A stretch of 64,000 nucleotides of DNA, taken from contig NZ_VFVY01000005.1 of NCBI RefSeq assembly GCF_006442315.1, positions 124,001-188,000 of the forward strand, read 5' to 3'. This stretch comes from Mesorhizobium sp. B2-3-4 (lineage in GTDB: Bacteria > Pseudomonadota > Alphaproteobacteria > Rhizobiales > Rhizobiaceae). Under the pieces are notes generated by a model. It ran no database searches, was not told where the DNA came from, and saw only the letters and a program-made list of their open reading frames with translations. Shown in pieces: positions 9,367-18,200 of this stretch. Numbering within the stretch: the stretch's first letter is position 1; the number at the start of each line of letters is the position of its first letter. Position numbers and translations under genes: made by a program.

Positions 9367-9814
9367 CTGTTCGAGGGTGCTTCGGTTCGGCGCCGTCGGC
9401 CTGTTGAACACGGCGCTGGGATATACGGTCATCCTGGCCGGGCTTGCCCTTGGCCTTGGCGATATCCTTTCCAATGCCACGGGCTACGCGGCGGGTCTCG
9501 TGATGGGCTTCTTCCTCAACCGCAACTGGACTTTCGGCGGAACGGATGAATTCCGGCGGGGAACGGCACAGCGCTACGGATGTGTCTTCCTGATCGCCTA
9601 CGGCCTGAATCTGGCAATCGTGCTTGCCGCCCGCTCGGCAGGTCTGATCGAAAGCCCCCTGGTTCACCTGGCGGGCATCTGTGTCTACTCGATCGTCTCT
9701 TACCTCGGCTCGGCACATTTCGTGTTCGTCGGAGACGGTGGCCACGGCAGCGCCGATCCGGATAGCCGGACCACCGATGGAACCGGGCGCATACGCTCGC
9801 GTCCAACGCCTTGA
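9338..9814 (+). CDS. GtrA-family membrane protein, probable polyprenyl-P-sugar flippase
   Basis: A 158-residue protein with four predicted helices. It carries GtrA family signatures: RFGAVGLLNTALGY at the first helix and a GLVMGFFLNRNWTF motif at the second loop, then SYLGSAHFVF near the end. GtrA proteins are thought to flip the lipid-linked sugar made by GtrB. TTG 9338 follows GGAG (9325-9328) by 9 bases; ATG 9344 is the alternative. Overlaps with both neighbours indicate coupled translation. Confidence 0.88.
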   Translation: MRMWSSLPFDCSRVLRFGAVGLLNTALGYTVILAGLALGLGDILSNATGYAAGLVMGFFLNRNWTFGGTDEFRRGTAQRYGCVFLIAYGLNLAIVLAARSAGLIESPLVHLAGICVYSIVSYLGSAHFVFVGDGGHGSADPDSRTTDGTGRIRSRPTP

Positions 9815-11322
9815 ACCAGTCGCCGTCGGAAAACAGCCAGATGAACAATGCCCAGCCCAGCTCGGAGGTGGCGCAAGCCGAACGGATCAGACTGGTATTC
9901 TGCCTGTTCGCCGCCTGCGTCACGGCGGCCGCGCTGACCTCCGTCGCGGGCTCGACACTCCAGGACCCCGACAGTTGGTGGCAAGTGAAGGTCGGGCTGG
10001 ACTTCCTGGCCAACCGGACATTTCCGACCGTCGACCCCTATTCCTATACTTTCGCCGGCCAACCCTGGATCGCCAAGGAATGGCTCGGACAGGTTCTTCT
10101 GGGCCTTGCCTACCGTGCGGCCGGATGGAACGGCGTCGTCGCCTTGATCATCGCCGCGATCAGCCTGACTGTCTTCGTGACGACCTGGTTCCTCAGCGCA
10201 TGGCTGAAGCCGATATTGGCGGTGATGCTGGCCTTCGCCGCCGCCTTTTTGATCGCCCCGATCTACACGGCGCGTCCGCACGTCTTCACCTTGCCCATCA
10301 TCGTCGTCTGGACCGCCGTGCTGTTTCGCGCCTCGGCCGAGGAACAGCCGCCGCCCTGGTGGCTGCTCGCGCTGGTCGTCCTGTGGGCGAACCTGCATGC
10401 GACCTTTACGCTGAGCTTCGTCATTGCCGGCTTCGCCGGCCTGGATCTTCTGGCGCGCATCGGCCTGTCGAGGCCCGCGCTCCTGGCAAGATGGTTCGCA
10501 TTCGGCCTGCTTTGCCTGCTGGCCAGCCTCATCCATCCCTACGGCGTGAAAGCAATCCTGGCCACGTTCACCGTTGCCAGCGGCAATGAGGCGGTGCCCC
10601 TGATCCAGGAATGGCGGCCCTTCAACGCGTATGAACACCCCTCACAAGAGATCGCAATGCTGGCGGCGCTCGTCGCACTGCTGGTGTCGCGGATGCGGAT
10701 CGGCTGGGCCAAGGCGCTGTTCGTGGCCTTCACCTTGCATGTTTATCTCACCCATCTGCGCTTTATGTATCTCCCCTTCCTGTTGATACCCCCGGTGATC
10801 GCCATCGAGGTCGCACGCCAATATCCCCTGGCGTCGACCACGAACTGGCGGGCGGAAAAGCGCGACGCACTGGAACTGTTCCTCGCGAGGCGGTTTTACC
10901 CGCTTTGCGGCGCGGTCGTCGTGCTGTTGCTCGGCGCGGTCTCGATCGTCGGCAGCACTCACCAGGTCGCGCCGAGCCCGACGACATCGGCGAGTGGCGC
11001 CCTCGCCTTCGCCAGGGATCACAACCTGTCCGGCAATGTGCTGAATTCCTATAATTTCGGCGGGACGCTGATCTTCCATGGCATCAAGACCTATGTCGAC
11101 GGCAGGACGGACCAGCTGTTCCTGGGCGGATTCGTGAAAACGGACGACGCTACCGGCCAGAGCAGCGGCAAACCGCTGCTCGAGGCCCGGTTGAAGAAAT
11201 ACGCCATCGGCTGGGCGCTGCTCACAGTCGACGACACCCGCATCCCCTTCTTCGCGGAATTGGGCTGGAAGCGGGCCTATGCCGACGACTATGCCGTGAT
11301 CTACCTGCCTCCCGAGGGCTGA
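9811..11322 (+). CDS. Polytopic membrane protein, possible GT-C-type glycosyltransferase
   Basis: A 503-residue protein with about ten hydrophobic segments and a soluble C-terminal part of about 120 residues. An acidic first periplasmic loop (LQDPDSWWQVKVGLDF, then KEWLGQ) recalls the DD/DE loop of GT-C enzymes that use polyprenyl-linked sugars. In gtr loci this position is held by the serotype-specific transferase, so the proposed role is adding the flipped sugar to a surface glycan. TTG 9811 overlaps the GtrA stop by 4 bases; ATG 9841 is an alternative start. Family assignment is inference. Confidence 0.65.
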   Translation: MNQSPSENSQMNNAQPSSEVAQAERIRLVFCLFAACVTAAALTSVAGSTLQDPDSWWQVKVGLDFLANRTFPTVDPYSYTFAGQPWIAKEWLGQVLLGLAYRAAGWNGVVALIIAAISLTVFVTTWFLSAWLKPILAVMLAFAAAFLIAPIYTARPHVFTLPIIVVWTAVLFRASAEEQPPPWWLLALVVLWANLHATFTLSFVIAGFAGLDLLARIGLSRPALLARWFAFGLLCLLASLIHPYGVKAILATFTVASGNEAVPLIQEWRPFNAYEHPSQEIAMLAALVALLVSRMRIGWAKALFVAFTLHVYLTHLRFMYLPFLLIPPVIAIEVARQYPLASTTNWRAEKRDALELFLARRFYPLCGAVVVLLLGAVSIVGSTHQVAPSPTTSASGALAFARDHNLSGNVLNSYNFGGTLIFHGIKTYVDGRTDQLFLGGFVKTDDATGQSSGKPLLEARLKKYAIGWALLTVDDTRIPFFAELGWKRAYADDYAVIYLPPEG

Positions 11323-11532
11323 TTTTCCGCGCCCCGCTAACGGCATCACCGGCGCTCCAAGGCCTGGCATTCGCCTTGACATGAATGTTGCGGTGCAGCA
11401 AAACTGTGCTGCAGAGCACACTCCGTGGGACCCACGAGCCATGACTTTTCGCAGAACGGGGGATCGCCGCATGGCCAGCATGACAGGTTCCGCCGAACGA
11501 TCGCCGCGGGTCGTGGCATACGGACCGACCGA

Positions 11533-13443
11533 ATGAATTACAGGCGCGACATCGACGGCCTGCGGGCCGTCGCGGTGCTGCCCGTCGTGCTCTTCCATTT
11601 CGGCGTGTCGGCCATTCCCGGAGGCTTCACCGGGGTCGATATTTTCTTTGTCATATCAGGCTACCTGATCAGCGGCAGCCTGCTCGACGATCTCGAACGG
11701 GGCCAGTTCTCGATCGCTCGCTTCTACTGGCGGCGCGCACGGCGCATCCTGCCGGCGCTGACCTTCGTCATCGTGCTGGCAAGCATCGCGGCCTGGTTCA
11801 TCCTGCTGCCGTCGGACCTGCACGAATTCAGCCTCAGCGTGATCGCGGCCTCGACCTTCTGGTCCAACATCTATTTCTGGAAGACGACAAACTATTTTTC
11901 GATCGACGCCGAATTGCGGCCACTGCTGCACACATGGTCGCTTTCGGTCGAGGAGCAGTACTACATCTTCGCGCCGATCCTGGTGTATCTGATCTACCGG
12001 TATGCAGGTAAGCGCTGGCTGACGATACTCCTGCCGATCGCCATTGGCAGTTTTGCCCTGGCGGTCATGGCGACCACTCTGGCGCCGACCGCCGGCTTCT
12101 ACCTCCTGCCGACGCGCATCTGGGAACTGGCGCTGGGCGCCATGCTGATGCTGAAAAAGCCGCCGCCACTTGCCAGCCGGCCGGCAACGGAACTGATCGG
12201 CCTGGCGGGCTTCGGCCTGCTCGCATTCGGCTTCCTGACGATTTCGGAGAGCGATCCGTTTCCGGGCTACAATGCCCTGTTTCCCTGCATCGGGACGGCC
12301 CTGCTCATCTATGCTGGCCAGAACCACGCGGAGCGGCCCGTGCCGGTCGCCACGCGCGTGCTTCAGTTGGCTCCGATGGTCTGGGTCGGCCTCATCTCCT
12401 ATTCGCTCTACCTGGTTCACTGGCCGATCAATTCGTTCGTCCACTACCTCTCGCTGAAAGCCATCTCGGTGCCGACGATCGTCGCGATGACGGTGGCCAG
12501 CTTCGCCCTGGCCACCTTCTCGTGGAAGTATGTCGAGCAGCCTTTCCGGCAGAAGCGACCCTACACCGCGCCGCTGCCGATCTTTGCCTTTTCGGCGGCA
12601 GCGATCGCGCTTTTGTGCGTTGGCGGTCTGGCCGGTGCGCTTGGCAAAGGCTTTCCGCAACGCTTCCCCGATTTTTCGACGCAACGGATCCTGGTCGGCG
12701 ACTGGCGCAACGGTGTCTGTTTCAACGAAGGCGAAAACCGTATCGAGAACTGGAACCTCGCCGCATGCACGCGCACGCACGGCTTTGACACCAATGTGCT
12801 GCTGTGGGGCGATTCCTTTGCCGCGCATTATGTCTCCGGCCTGGAGGCCAATGCCAGAAAAATCCAGGCCAACGTCATCCAATACACCTATGCCGGCTGC
12901 CCGCCCAACCTCAGCTATTTTTCCTATGCCCGGCCGGCCTGCACCCGTTTCAACGAAAGGGCGCTGTCGATCATCCGCGATGCCAAGATACAGGCGGTGA
13001 TCCTGAGCGGTCGATGGACCGACTACCAGGCCAGAGGCTTCGACGGCCTGCAGGCGACGATCGACCAGCTGCGCGAGATGGGCGTCAAGGTCTATGTCAT
13101 CGGCCAGTCTCCGGAGTTCATCGCCGACGTCCAGAAGATCGCCTTCTTTGCAAAACACGATGGCGCCGTGAACACATCCTGGCCGATGGCCATGGATCCC
13201 GACATCAACAGGCAGGTGCAGCCCTTCACCAAGGGCGCGACCTTCATCGACCCGCTCGCCTATCTGTGCGATGCCGCCGGCTGTTCCTACGCGGATGCCG
13301 CCAGCAAGCAGTTTCTCTATTTCGACTATGGCCATTTCTCTTCCGCCGGCGCGACGCTGGCCATCTCGAAATACTGGCCGAGCTTCGCCGCCGGCGGCGA
13401 AGTCGCAAAGGCCAGGGAGCCAGCGCCGACCGCCACCAGATGA
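11533..13443 (+). CDS. OafA/YrhL-type acyltransferase with C-terminal SGNH domain
   Basis: A 636-residue membrane O-acetyltransferase for surface polysaccharides. The N-terminal acyltransferase-3 domain starts YRRDIDGLRAVAVLPVVLFH, with the conserved His, and GGFTGVDIFFVISGYLI, and spans about ten helices to residue 375. A periplasmic SGNH hydrolase-like domain follows (LLWGDSFAAHY with the GDS serine; the terminal Asp/His part is near LYFDYGHFSSAGA). ATG 11533 is chosen because homology starts there. The 210-base gap upstream contains TTGACA at about 11374 but no convincing -10 hexamer. Confidence 0.92.
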   Translation: MNYRRDIDGLRAVAVLPVVLFHFGVSAIPGGFTGVDIFFVISGYLISGSLLDDLERGQFSIARFYWRRARRILPALTFVIVLASIAAWFILLPSDLHEFSLSVIAASTFWSNIYFWKTTNYFSIDAELRPLLHTWSLSVEEQYYIFAPILVYLIYRYAGKRWLTILLPIAIGSFALAVMATTLAPTAGFYLLPTRIWELALGAMLMLKKPPPLASRPATELIGLAGFGLLAFGFLTISESDPFPGYNALFPCIGTALLIYAGQNHAERPVPVATRVLQLAPMVWVGLISYSLYLVHWPINSFVHYLSLKAISVPTIVAMTVASFALATFSWKYVEQPFRQKRPYTAPLPIFAFSAAAIALLCVGGLAGALGKGFPQRFPDFSTQRILVGDWRNGVCFNEGENRIENWNLAACTRTHGFDTNVLLWGDSFAAHYVSGLEANARKIQANVIQYTYAGCPPNLSYFSYARPACTRFNERALSIIRDAKIQAVILSGRWTDYQARGFDGLQATIDQLREMGVKVYVIGQSPEFIADVQKIAFFAKHDGAVNTSWPMAMDPDINRQVQPFTKGATFIDPLAYLCDAAGCSYADAASKQFLYFDYGHFSSAGATLAISKYWPSFAAGGEVAKAREPAPTATR

Positions 13444-13517
13444 GATGGCGAAGCCTGCGTCGGGCGACCGGTTTGCGATTGCCCGAAGCCATGCCGTCAT
13501 GATAACGAGGCTGCAGC

Positions 13518-13591
13518 GCGGGTATGATGTAATGGTAGCCTGTCAGCTTCCCAAGCTGAACGCGCGGGTTCGATTCCCGCTACCCGCTCCA
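13518..13591 (+). tRNA. tRNA-Gly with anticodon CCC
   Basis: A complete 74-base cloverleaf with encoded CCA. The acceptor stem pairs GCGGGTA (13518-13524) with TACCCGC (13581-13587). The anticodon loop TTCCCAA is closed by TCAGC/GCTGA and reads CCC, so it decodes GGG. The T-arm carries GGTTCGATTCC. It lies between the O-acetyltransferase and the sulfotransferase; no attachment-site duplication of its 3' end was found in the window. Confidence 0.95.
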
Positions 13592-13676
13592 GCTTGTGGT
13601 CCAAGGGTTACGGCTGCTATTGGCACGCACCCGAATCGGCTGTTTTACAGACAGTTTCATACCGTCCGTCGCGCGC

Positions 13677-14438
13677 CTAGACTTGGCCGACCCGCATCTG
13701 CCTCTTCAGAAGGAACCGGGCAAGGTTCTTGATGTTGCGCGGCGCCACCTTCTTGGGCAGATGCGCCAGCAGGTCTTCCGATTTGACGTCGTTGCGAAAC
13801 CGCTCCGCCCAGTCCTCGGTCACGCTGTCGCGCTGCAGGCGCAGATTTGTCTCGAATTCTCCGTCCGGCATGTCCATGGACAGCTGCCGGGCCACCGACG
13901 CGACGTATGGACGAGGATCGTCCAGCAGATCCTCATAAAACAAGTGATCGTAGGGCAGATCGGCCAGCCGCAGGTAGGCCTCCCAGAAGGCATAGCTCTG
14001 CTCGATCAGGAAATAGGCCTGGCAGATGCCAGCGAAATCATATTGCGGGACCAGGTCCGCGCCATCCATCGTGCTTCTCCAATGCCCCGAGGCCTTCGCC
14101 CGGCAATAGGAAATCGCCTGGCGAAGGCGGTCCCGCCGCTCCAGCAGGACCAGACCCATGGCATGGCGCCGGCCGCATTCGGCGAGAAAGTCGGCTCCAT
14201 ATTTGGCCTGCGACCAATGAAGATGCCGTGGAAACAGTTTCACGGCAAAGGTGCCGTTCGCGGTACCGCCGCGATCGATCACGGCGGACAGCAGGTCATC
14301 GAAGGATTTCGGCTTGTAGCCTAGATTGGTCGTGTCGAGCCATTCGGCCGATTTGCCGAACAATCCGGTGCTGTTTGTGAGGCTGCCAAGCCATTCGGAG
14401 CCGCTACGGGCTTCGGTCAGTATCGCCACGCCTTTCAT
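13677..14438 (-). CDS. Stf0-type sulfotransferase
   Basis: A 253-residue cytosolic sulfotransferase using PAPS. The N-terminal ILTEARSGSEWLG is the 5'-phosphosulfate loop, and GLVLLERRDRLRQAISYCRA resembles the 3'-phosphate binding region of Stf0 (trehalose 2-sulfotransferase) proteins. The length matches that family. In rhizobia such enzymes sulfate lipopolysaccharide, glycolipids or Nod factors; there are no nod genes here, so a surface glycan is more likely. It is transcribed toward the tRNA and stands alone. Confidence 0.85.
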   Translation of the reverse strand: MKGVAILTEARSGSEWLGSLTNSTGLFGKSAEWLDTTNLGYKPKSFDDLLSAVIDRGGTANGTFAVKLFPRHLHWSQAKYGADFLAECGRRHAMGLVLLERRDRLRQAISYCRAKASGHWRSTMDGADLVPQYDFAGICQAYFLIEQSYAFWEAYLRLADLPYDHLFYEDLLDDPRPYVASVARQLSMDMPDGEFETNLRLQRDSVTEDWAERFRNDVKSEDLLAHLPKKVAPRNIKNLARFLLKRQMRVGQV

Positions 14439-14731
14439 GCGTGCGGATTGCCCACAGCCAGCGTGACCTCCATTGCAGAATGCCGCCCGTCTCGATGGTC
14501 CCTCGGCATGGTCAAAGCTCCGCTTAAACAGGGCCTCAACGGAAAAAGGCTTGGATGGTTCCGTTGATCGGACTTCAGGCTAGGACAAAATGCGGGACCA
14601 GACACGTTACAGTTGGTTAATCAAAGCCAGCCCTGCGTTCGAGCCTGGACATAGGCGCGTGTGCCTCGGTGTTCGCCGTTCGATGGAAACGGTGAAGCTC
14701 ATCCATCTCTTTGTTTATTTGCCGCTTCCGG

Positions 14732-14762
14732 GATGCGAGGGCCGGTGGCCGGCCCTCGCATC
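14732..14762 (-). terminator. Strong hairpin 13 bases after the Arg-rich protein gene
   Basis: GATGCGAGGGCC (14732-14743) pairs over 12 bp with GGCCCTCGCATC (14751-14762) around a 7-base loop. It lies just past the stop codon of the minus-strand gene ending at 14776. No U-tract follows on either strand, so it may act with Rho or protect the 3' end. The rest of the 337-base gap 14439-14775 shows no further feature. Confidence 0.6.
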
Positions 14763-14775
14763 AGCCAGATGCCGA

Positions 14776-15117
14776 TTACAGCCAGACGCCGAGCCAGACC
14801 CGCTCGCGCCAGCAGCGCACATGACGGCGGCCGTGGCGCCAGTAGCGGCGGCAAACTCGCCGCCAGCCCCGGCGACGGCGACGACGCCACCGGCCACCAC
14901 CACCATGATGGCCATGGTGCCAGCGACGATGGGAAACCTGCTCGAGTTCGACTTCGTCATCCCCTTCGAGGACAGCCGGATCCGGCTTGTCCAGCTCATC
15001 GAGAATTCCGTTGCCCTGGGGAACACCCGCAACCGCGCGGCCGGGTCCTGCTAAGCCCGCAAACGCCACTGCCCCCGCAACGCCAAGCATTCCAGTAAGA
15101 AACAACCGACGTTCCAT
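14776..15117 (-). CDS. Small exported Arg-rich protein with Tat-like signal
   Basis: A 113-residue protein. It begins MERRLFLTGMLGVAGA, a twin-arginine motif with a hydrophobic core, cut site near AVAG. An acidic middle (ILDELDKPDP, EGDDEVELE) is followed by a His/Gly stretch and a strongly basic tail with runs such as RWRRRRRRGWRRVCRRYW and two Cys, ending VWLGVWL. A perfect GGGAGG precedes ATG 15117. From memory, similar rhizobial proteins carry the misleading name protamine-2 modular protein. The function is unknown; binding to anionic lipopolysaccharide, DNA or peptidoglycan would suit the charge. Confidence 0.75.
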   Translation of the reverse strand: MERRLFLTGMLGVAGAVAFAGLAGPGRAVAGVPQGNGILDELDKPDPAVLEGDDEVELEQVSHRRWHHGHHGGGGRWRRRRRRGWRRVCRRYWRHGRRHVRCWRERVWLGVWL

Positions 15118-15296
15118 AAAAGACCTCCCGAGTTGTTGATCATCGACACCTCGTTCCCTCGCCCAAAACAGGCTCCAGCGCGCATGCCGATCGGTTTGAA
15201 CGCACGAAGGCGATTCTCGTTCCATCATCCCACTTCGCGCAGGATGAAATCATGCGGCATCCCAGCCGCCGGCGGCGGCACGTGATGCCGGCTCCC

Positions 15297-18200
15297 TCAG
15301 AATGTCACGCCGAGATCGACCTTGGCGCCTTGGTCGACGCCGCCGCCAAACTGGCCGGTATAGGACAGGCCGAGCCGGGCGTTGGGGGCGAAAAGCAGGT
15401 CGAGACCAGCCTCGATGAGCGCGGCGTCCCTGCCGATCGGCGCGCCGGCAATGGTGAAGTTGTCGCCGCCGGCGAAAGTGACGGTCGACGACGGCGTGAC
15501 ATCGCCGAAGGCATGACGCCAGCCGAGCATGCCGCGTGCGGTGGCGTTGATCGCGCCTAGCGCGAAGTCGGTGGAACCGCGCAAGCCGAGCGTGGCGAAG
15601 GTGGCATCGGTGGTCGAGCCGGCGCTGGCCAGCGCCGCCGGGCCGCCCTGTTCGGCAAACCCGTCGGTGTGCACGCTGACATAAGCGAGATTGGCGAAAG
15701 GCTCGAACTTGAACTGTCCGGCATCGGCCTTGTAGGCGAGTTCCCCGAAGATCTGCGCGGTGCCGGCATCATAGTCGGCCGAGAGCGCGTCACGAAAACC
15801 ATCGAAGGCCACCGAGCGCCTGGTCGAGATGCTGCTCCAACTGTAGGCGGCGCCGGTGCGGAAGGCTATGGCGCGCCAATTGGTGCCGCCATAAAGACCG
15901 AGGTGATAGGTGTCGCTCCTGCCTGCCGAATTGCGGTCGTCGGCATCGAAGCTCGAATGGCCGTAGCCGCCGAGCAGGCCGACACGCCAGTTGCCGACCG
16001 ATGTATCGGCGCCGGCCAGCAGGCCGCCAGTCGAGCGATCGAAGGCCGCGGCGTTGCCATCGGAACCTGTGCTGCTCCAGGCGCCAAAAGCCTGGCCCCA
16101 GACGGCGAAACGATCGGTGTCGGCGGCAACCATTTCGGGTCCACCCTCGCCATAGGCCATGATTGGCAAGGCGGGCACGCTGCCATCGCCGAAGGCAGCA
16201 GCGATGCGGCTGGTGGCGGCGTCACGGACGAAGCGGCCATCGCCGAGCAGCATGCCCCTGGCCGAGGCGTGGATTTCGCCCGACAATTGGTCGAGGGCAT
16301 CCGAAGCGGTATTCGTGCCGGGCAGTTGCAGGATGGCGTCGTAGAGCGCATTGCCGCTACCCAGACCCTCGGCGCCGCCGCCGGTGGCGATCTGGTTGGC
16401 GGCCAGCCCTATCGAGGCAAAACTGATGTTGTTGCGGTGCAGCCGCAGATAGACGTTATCCGCGTCATAGCTGAGGGAAGGATCGAGGAAGGCAAAGTTG
16501 CTGGTCACATCGGCGAAGGCACCGCTGACGCCGCCGGCAGCCGACAGGATCGTGTAGTCTGTCTGAGGGCTGTAGCTGCCCGTGCCGGCAAGCACGCTGA
16601 CCGTCCCGCCATTGATCGTGGCCGGCCCGGTCACGTCGAGACGGGAGGCTTGTCCGGCCGCATTCGCGGCGACCTGGTAGGTCGAGCCGGTATTGAAGGT
16701 GACGGCACCCGCAACCTTCATCGTGCCGATGCCGCCGCCAGCGCCGGGGGTGACCGCGCCGGTGAAGAGACGGCCGGAGATCGTGACCGCGCCCGTGATC
16801 GTGCCGGTGCCGCCCAGTGCGGCGCCGGCTGCGACAGCGACCTGGGTACCGCTCAAAGTGCCATTGATAACAAGCGTTCCGCCGGTGACGCTCGTATTGC
16901 CGGTATAGTTATTGCTGCCGCTCAAGGTAAGCGTGCCCGTGCCTGACTTTGTCAGCCCGACGACCGTCGGCACGAGAATCGCCGGGAGGCTGCCGCCGCC
17001 GGAACTGACCAACTGCATGCCGTTCCTGATGGCGCCGGTGAAGGTGGTGTCAGTAGCCTGATCGACGGTAAGCAGGCTTGGGGTCCCCATCGTGACCGAA
17101 CTGGTGATGTCTCCTGCGCCCGACAGCGACCCAACCGTCTGCGACGTGATGCCGATATCGAGAGTGGCGCCGCTTGCGACGAAAAGCGATCCGGTTGAGG
17201 CGCCGAGCGTGCCGCCATCCCCGAGGAACAGCCTCCCCGCCTCGATATTGGTGCCGCCCGCATAGGTGTTGGCCCCGATCACGTAGAGTTCGCCCGCGCC
17301 CTGTTTGGTCAGTGCTCCGACACCGCCCAGCGGCGAGGTGATCTCCACCTGATAGCCGTTGGTGTCGATGAAGGCGCCCCCCGCCTTGATCGTCACATCG
17401 CCGGCGGCAAAATGGCCGAGCAGATCGGTGTCGGCAGCGATGGCACGTAAAATGCCGCCATCGAAATTGACCGTCGCGCCATCGAGGGCTTTCCAGACAC
17501 CATTGGTTTCCAGCACTCCGCGCGCGGTGGCGGTCCCGTTCAGATTCAGCGTGCCGCTGCTGGAGGTTGTGCGCACCGTATCGACCGTGCCGACGCCGAC
17601 AGTGACCTTGCCGCCATCCGCGATGGTGAGCGTGCCCGAGCCCCGATAGCCGAGGTTCAGATAATCCGTGGTCCATACCGACCCGCTGCCGGTGACGAGA
17701 ACCGTTCCATCGCTGCCCGCCGCCTCGCCCACATAGCTGGTTTCGGTCGCAACCGTTCCGCCATTGGCGATCGCCAACGTGCCGCCATTGACGGTGGTGA
17801 AGGCAAACGCGCTGTCCCCGGTCAGGGTGAGCGTGCCCGCTCCATCCTTGAGCAGCCAAACGGTACCGGTGCCGGTGCCCGTCATGTATCCATCGGTGAT
17901 CGCACCGCCATAGCTTGTGTTGCCGGCGGCCTGATCGACCGTGAACGAGCTTTGCCTGCCGCCCGAGACGGAACTGGTAATGCTGCCGGTACCTGACAGC
18001 GCGCCGACGATCTGGTTGGTGCCGGCAAGATCGAGCGTGCCGCCGCTGGCGATGGCAAGCGCGCCTGTCGTCGCGCCGAGCGTGCCGGCGCCGTCGAGCT
18101 TCAGCGTGCCGGCCGAGATCGTTGTGCCGCCGGTGTAGGTATTGGCTCCGGAGAGGACGAGCGTGCCGAGGTCGGTCTTGTCGATGCCGCCGCTGCCGGT

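Noticed and set aside
11656..13500. Long open frame antisense to the O-acetyltransferase
   Set aside because: It mirrors the codon structure of the real gene in GC-rich DNA, has no family-like sequence and no ribosome site.
13592..13676. Possible integration site after tRNA-Gly
   Set aside because: No integrase gene and no duplicated tRNA 3' end were found in the window.
14590..15054. Plus-strand open frame over the Arg-rich protein gene
   Set aside because: The minus-strand gene has a perfect ribosome site and Tat signal; the plus frame shows only low-complexity Ala/Pro/Thr.
15669..16946. Plus-strand frame over the autotransporter barrel
   Set aside because: Antisense shadow of the autotransporter, whose barrel motifs and terminal Phe are clear.
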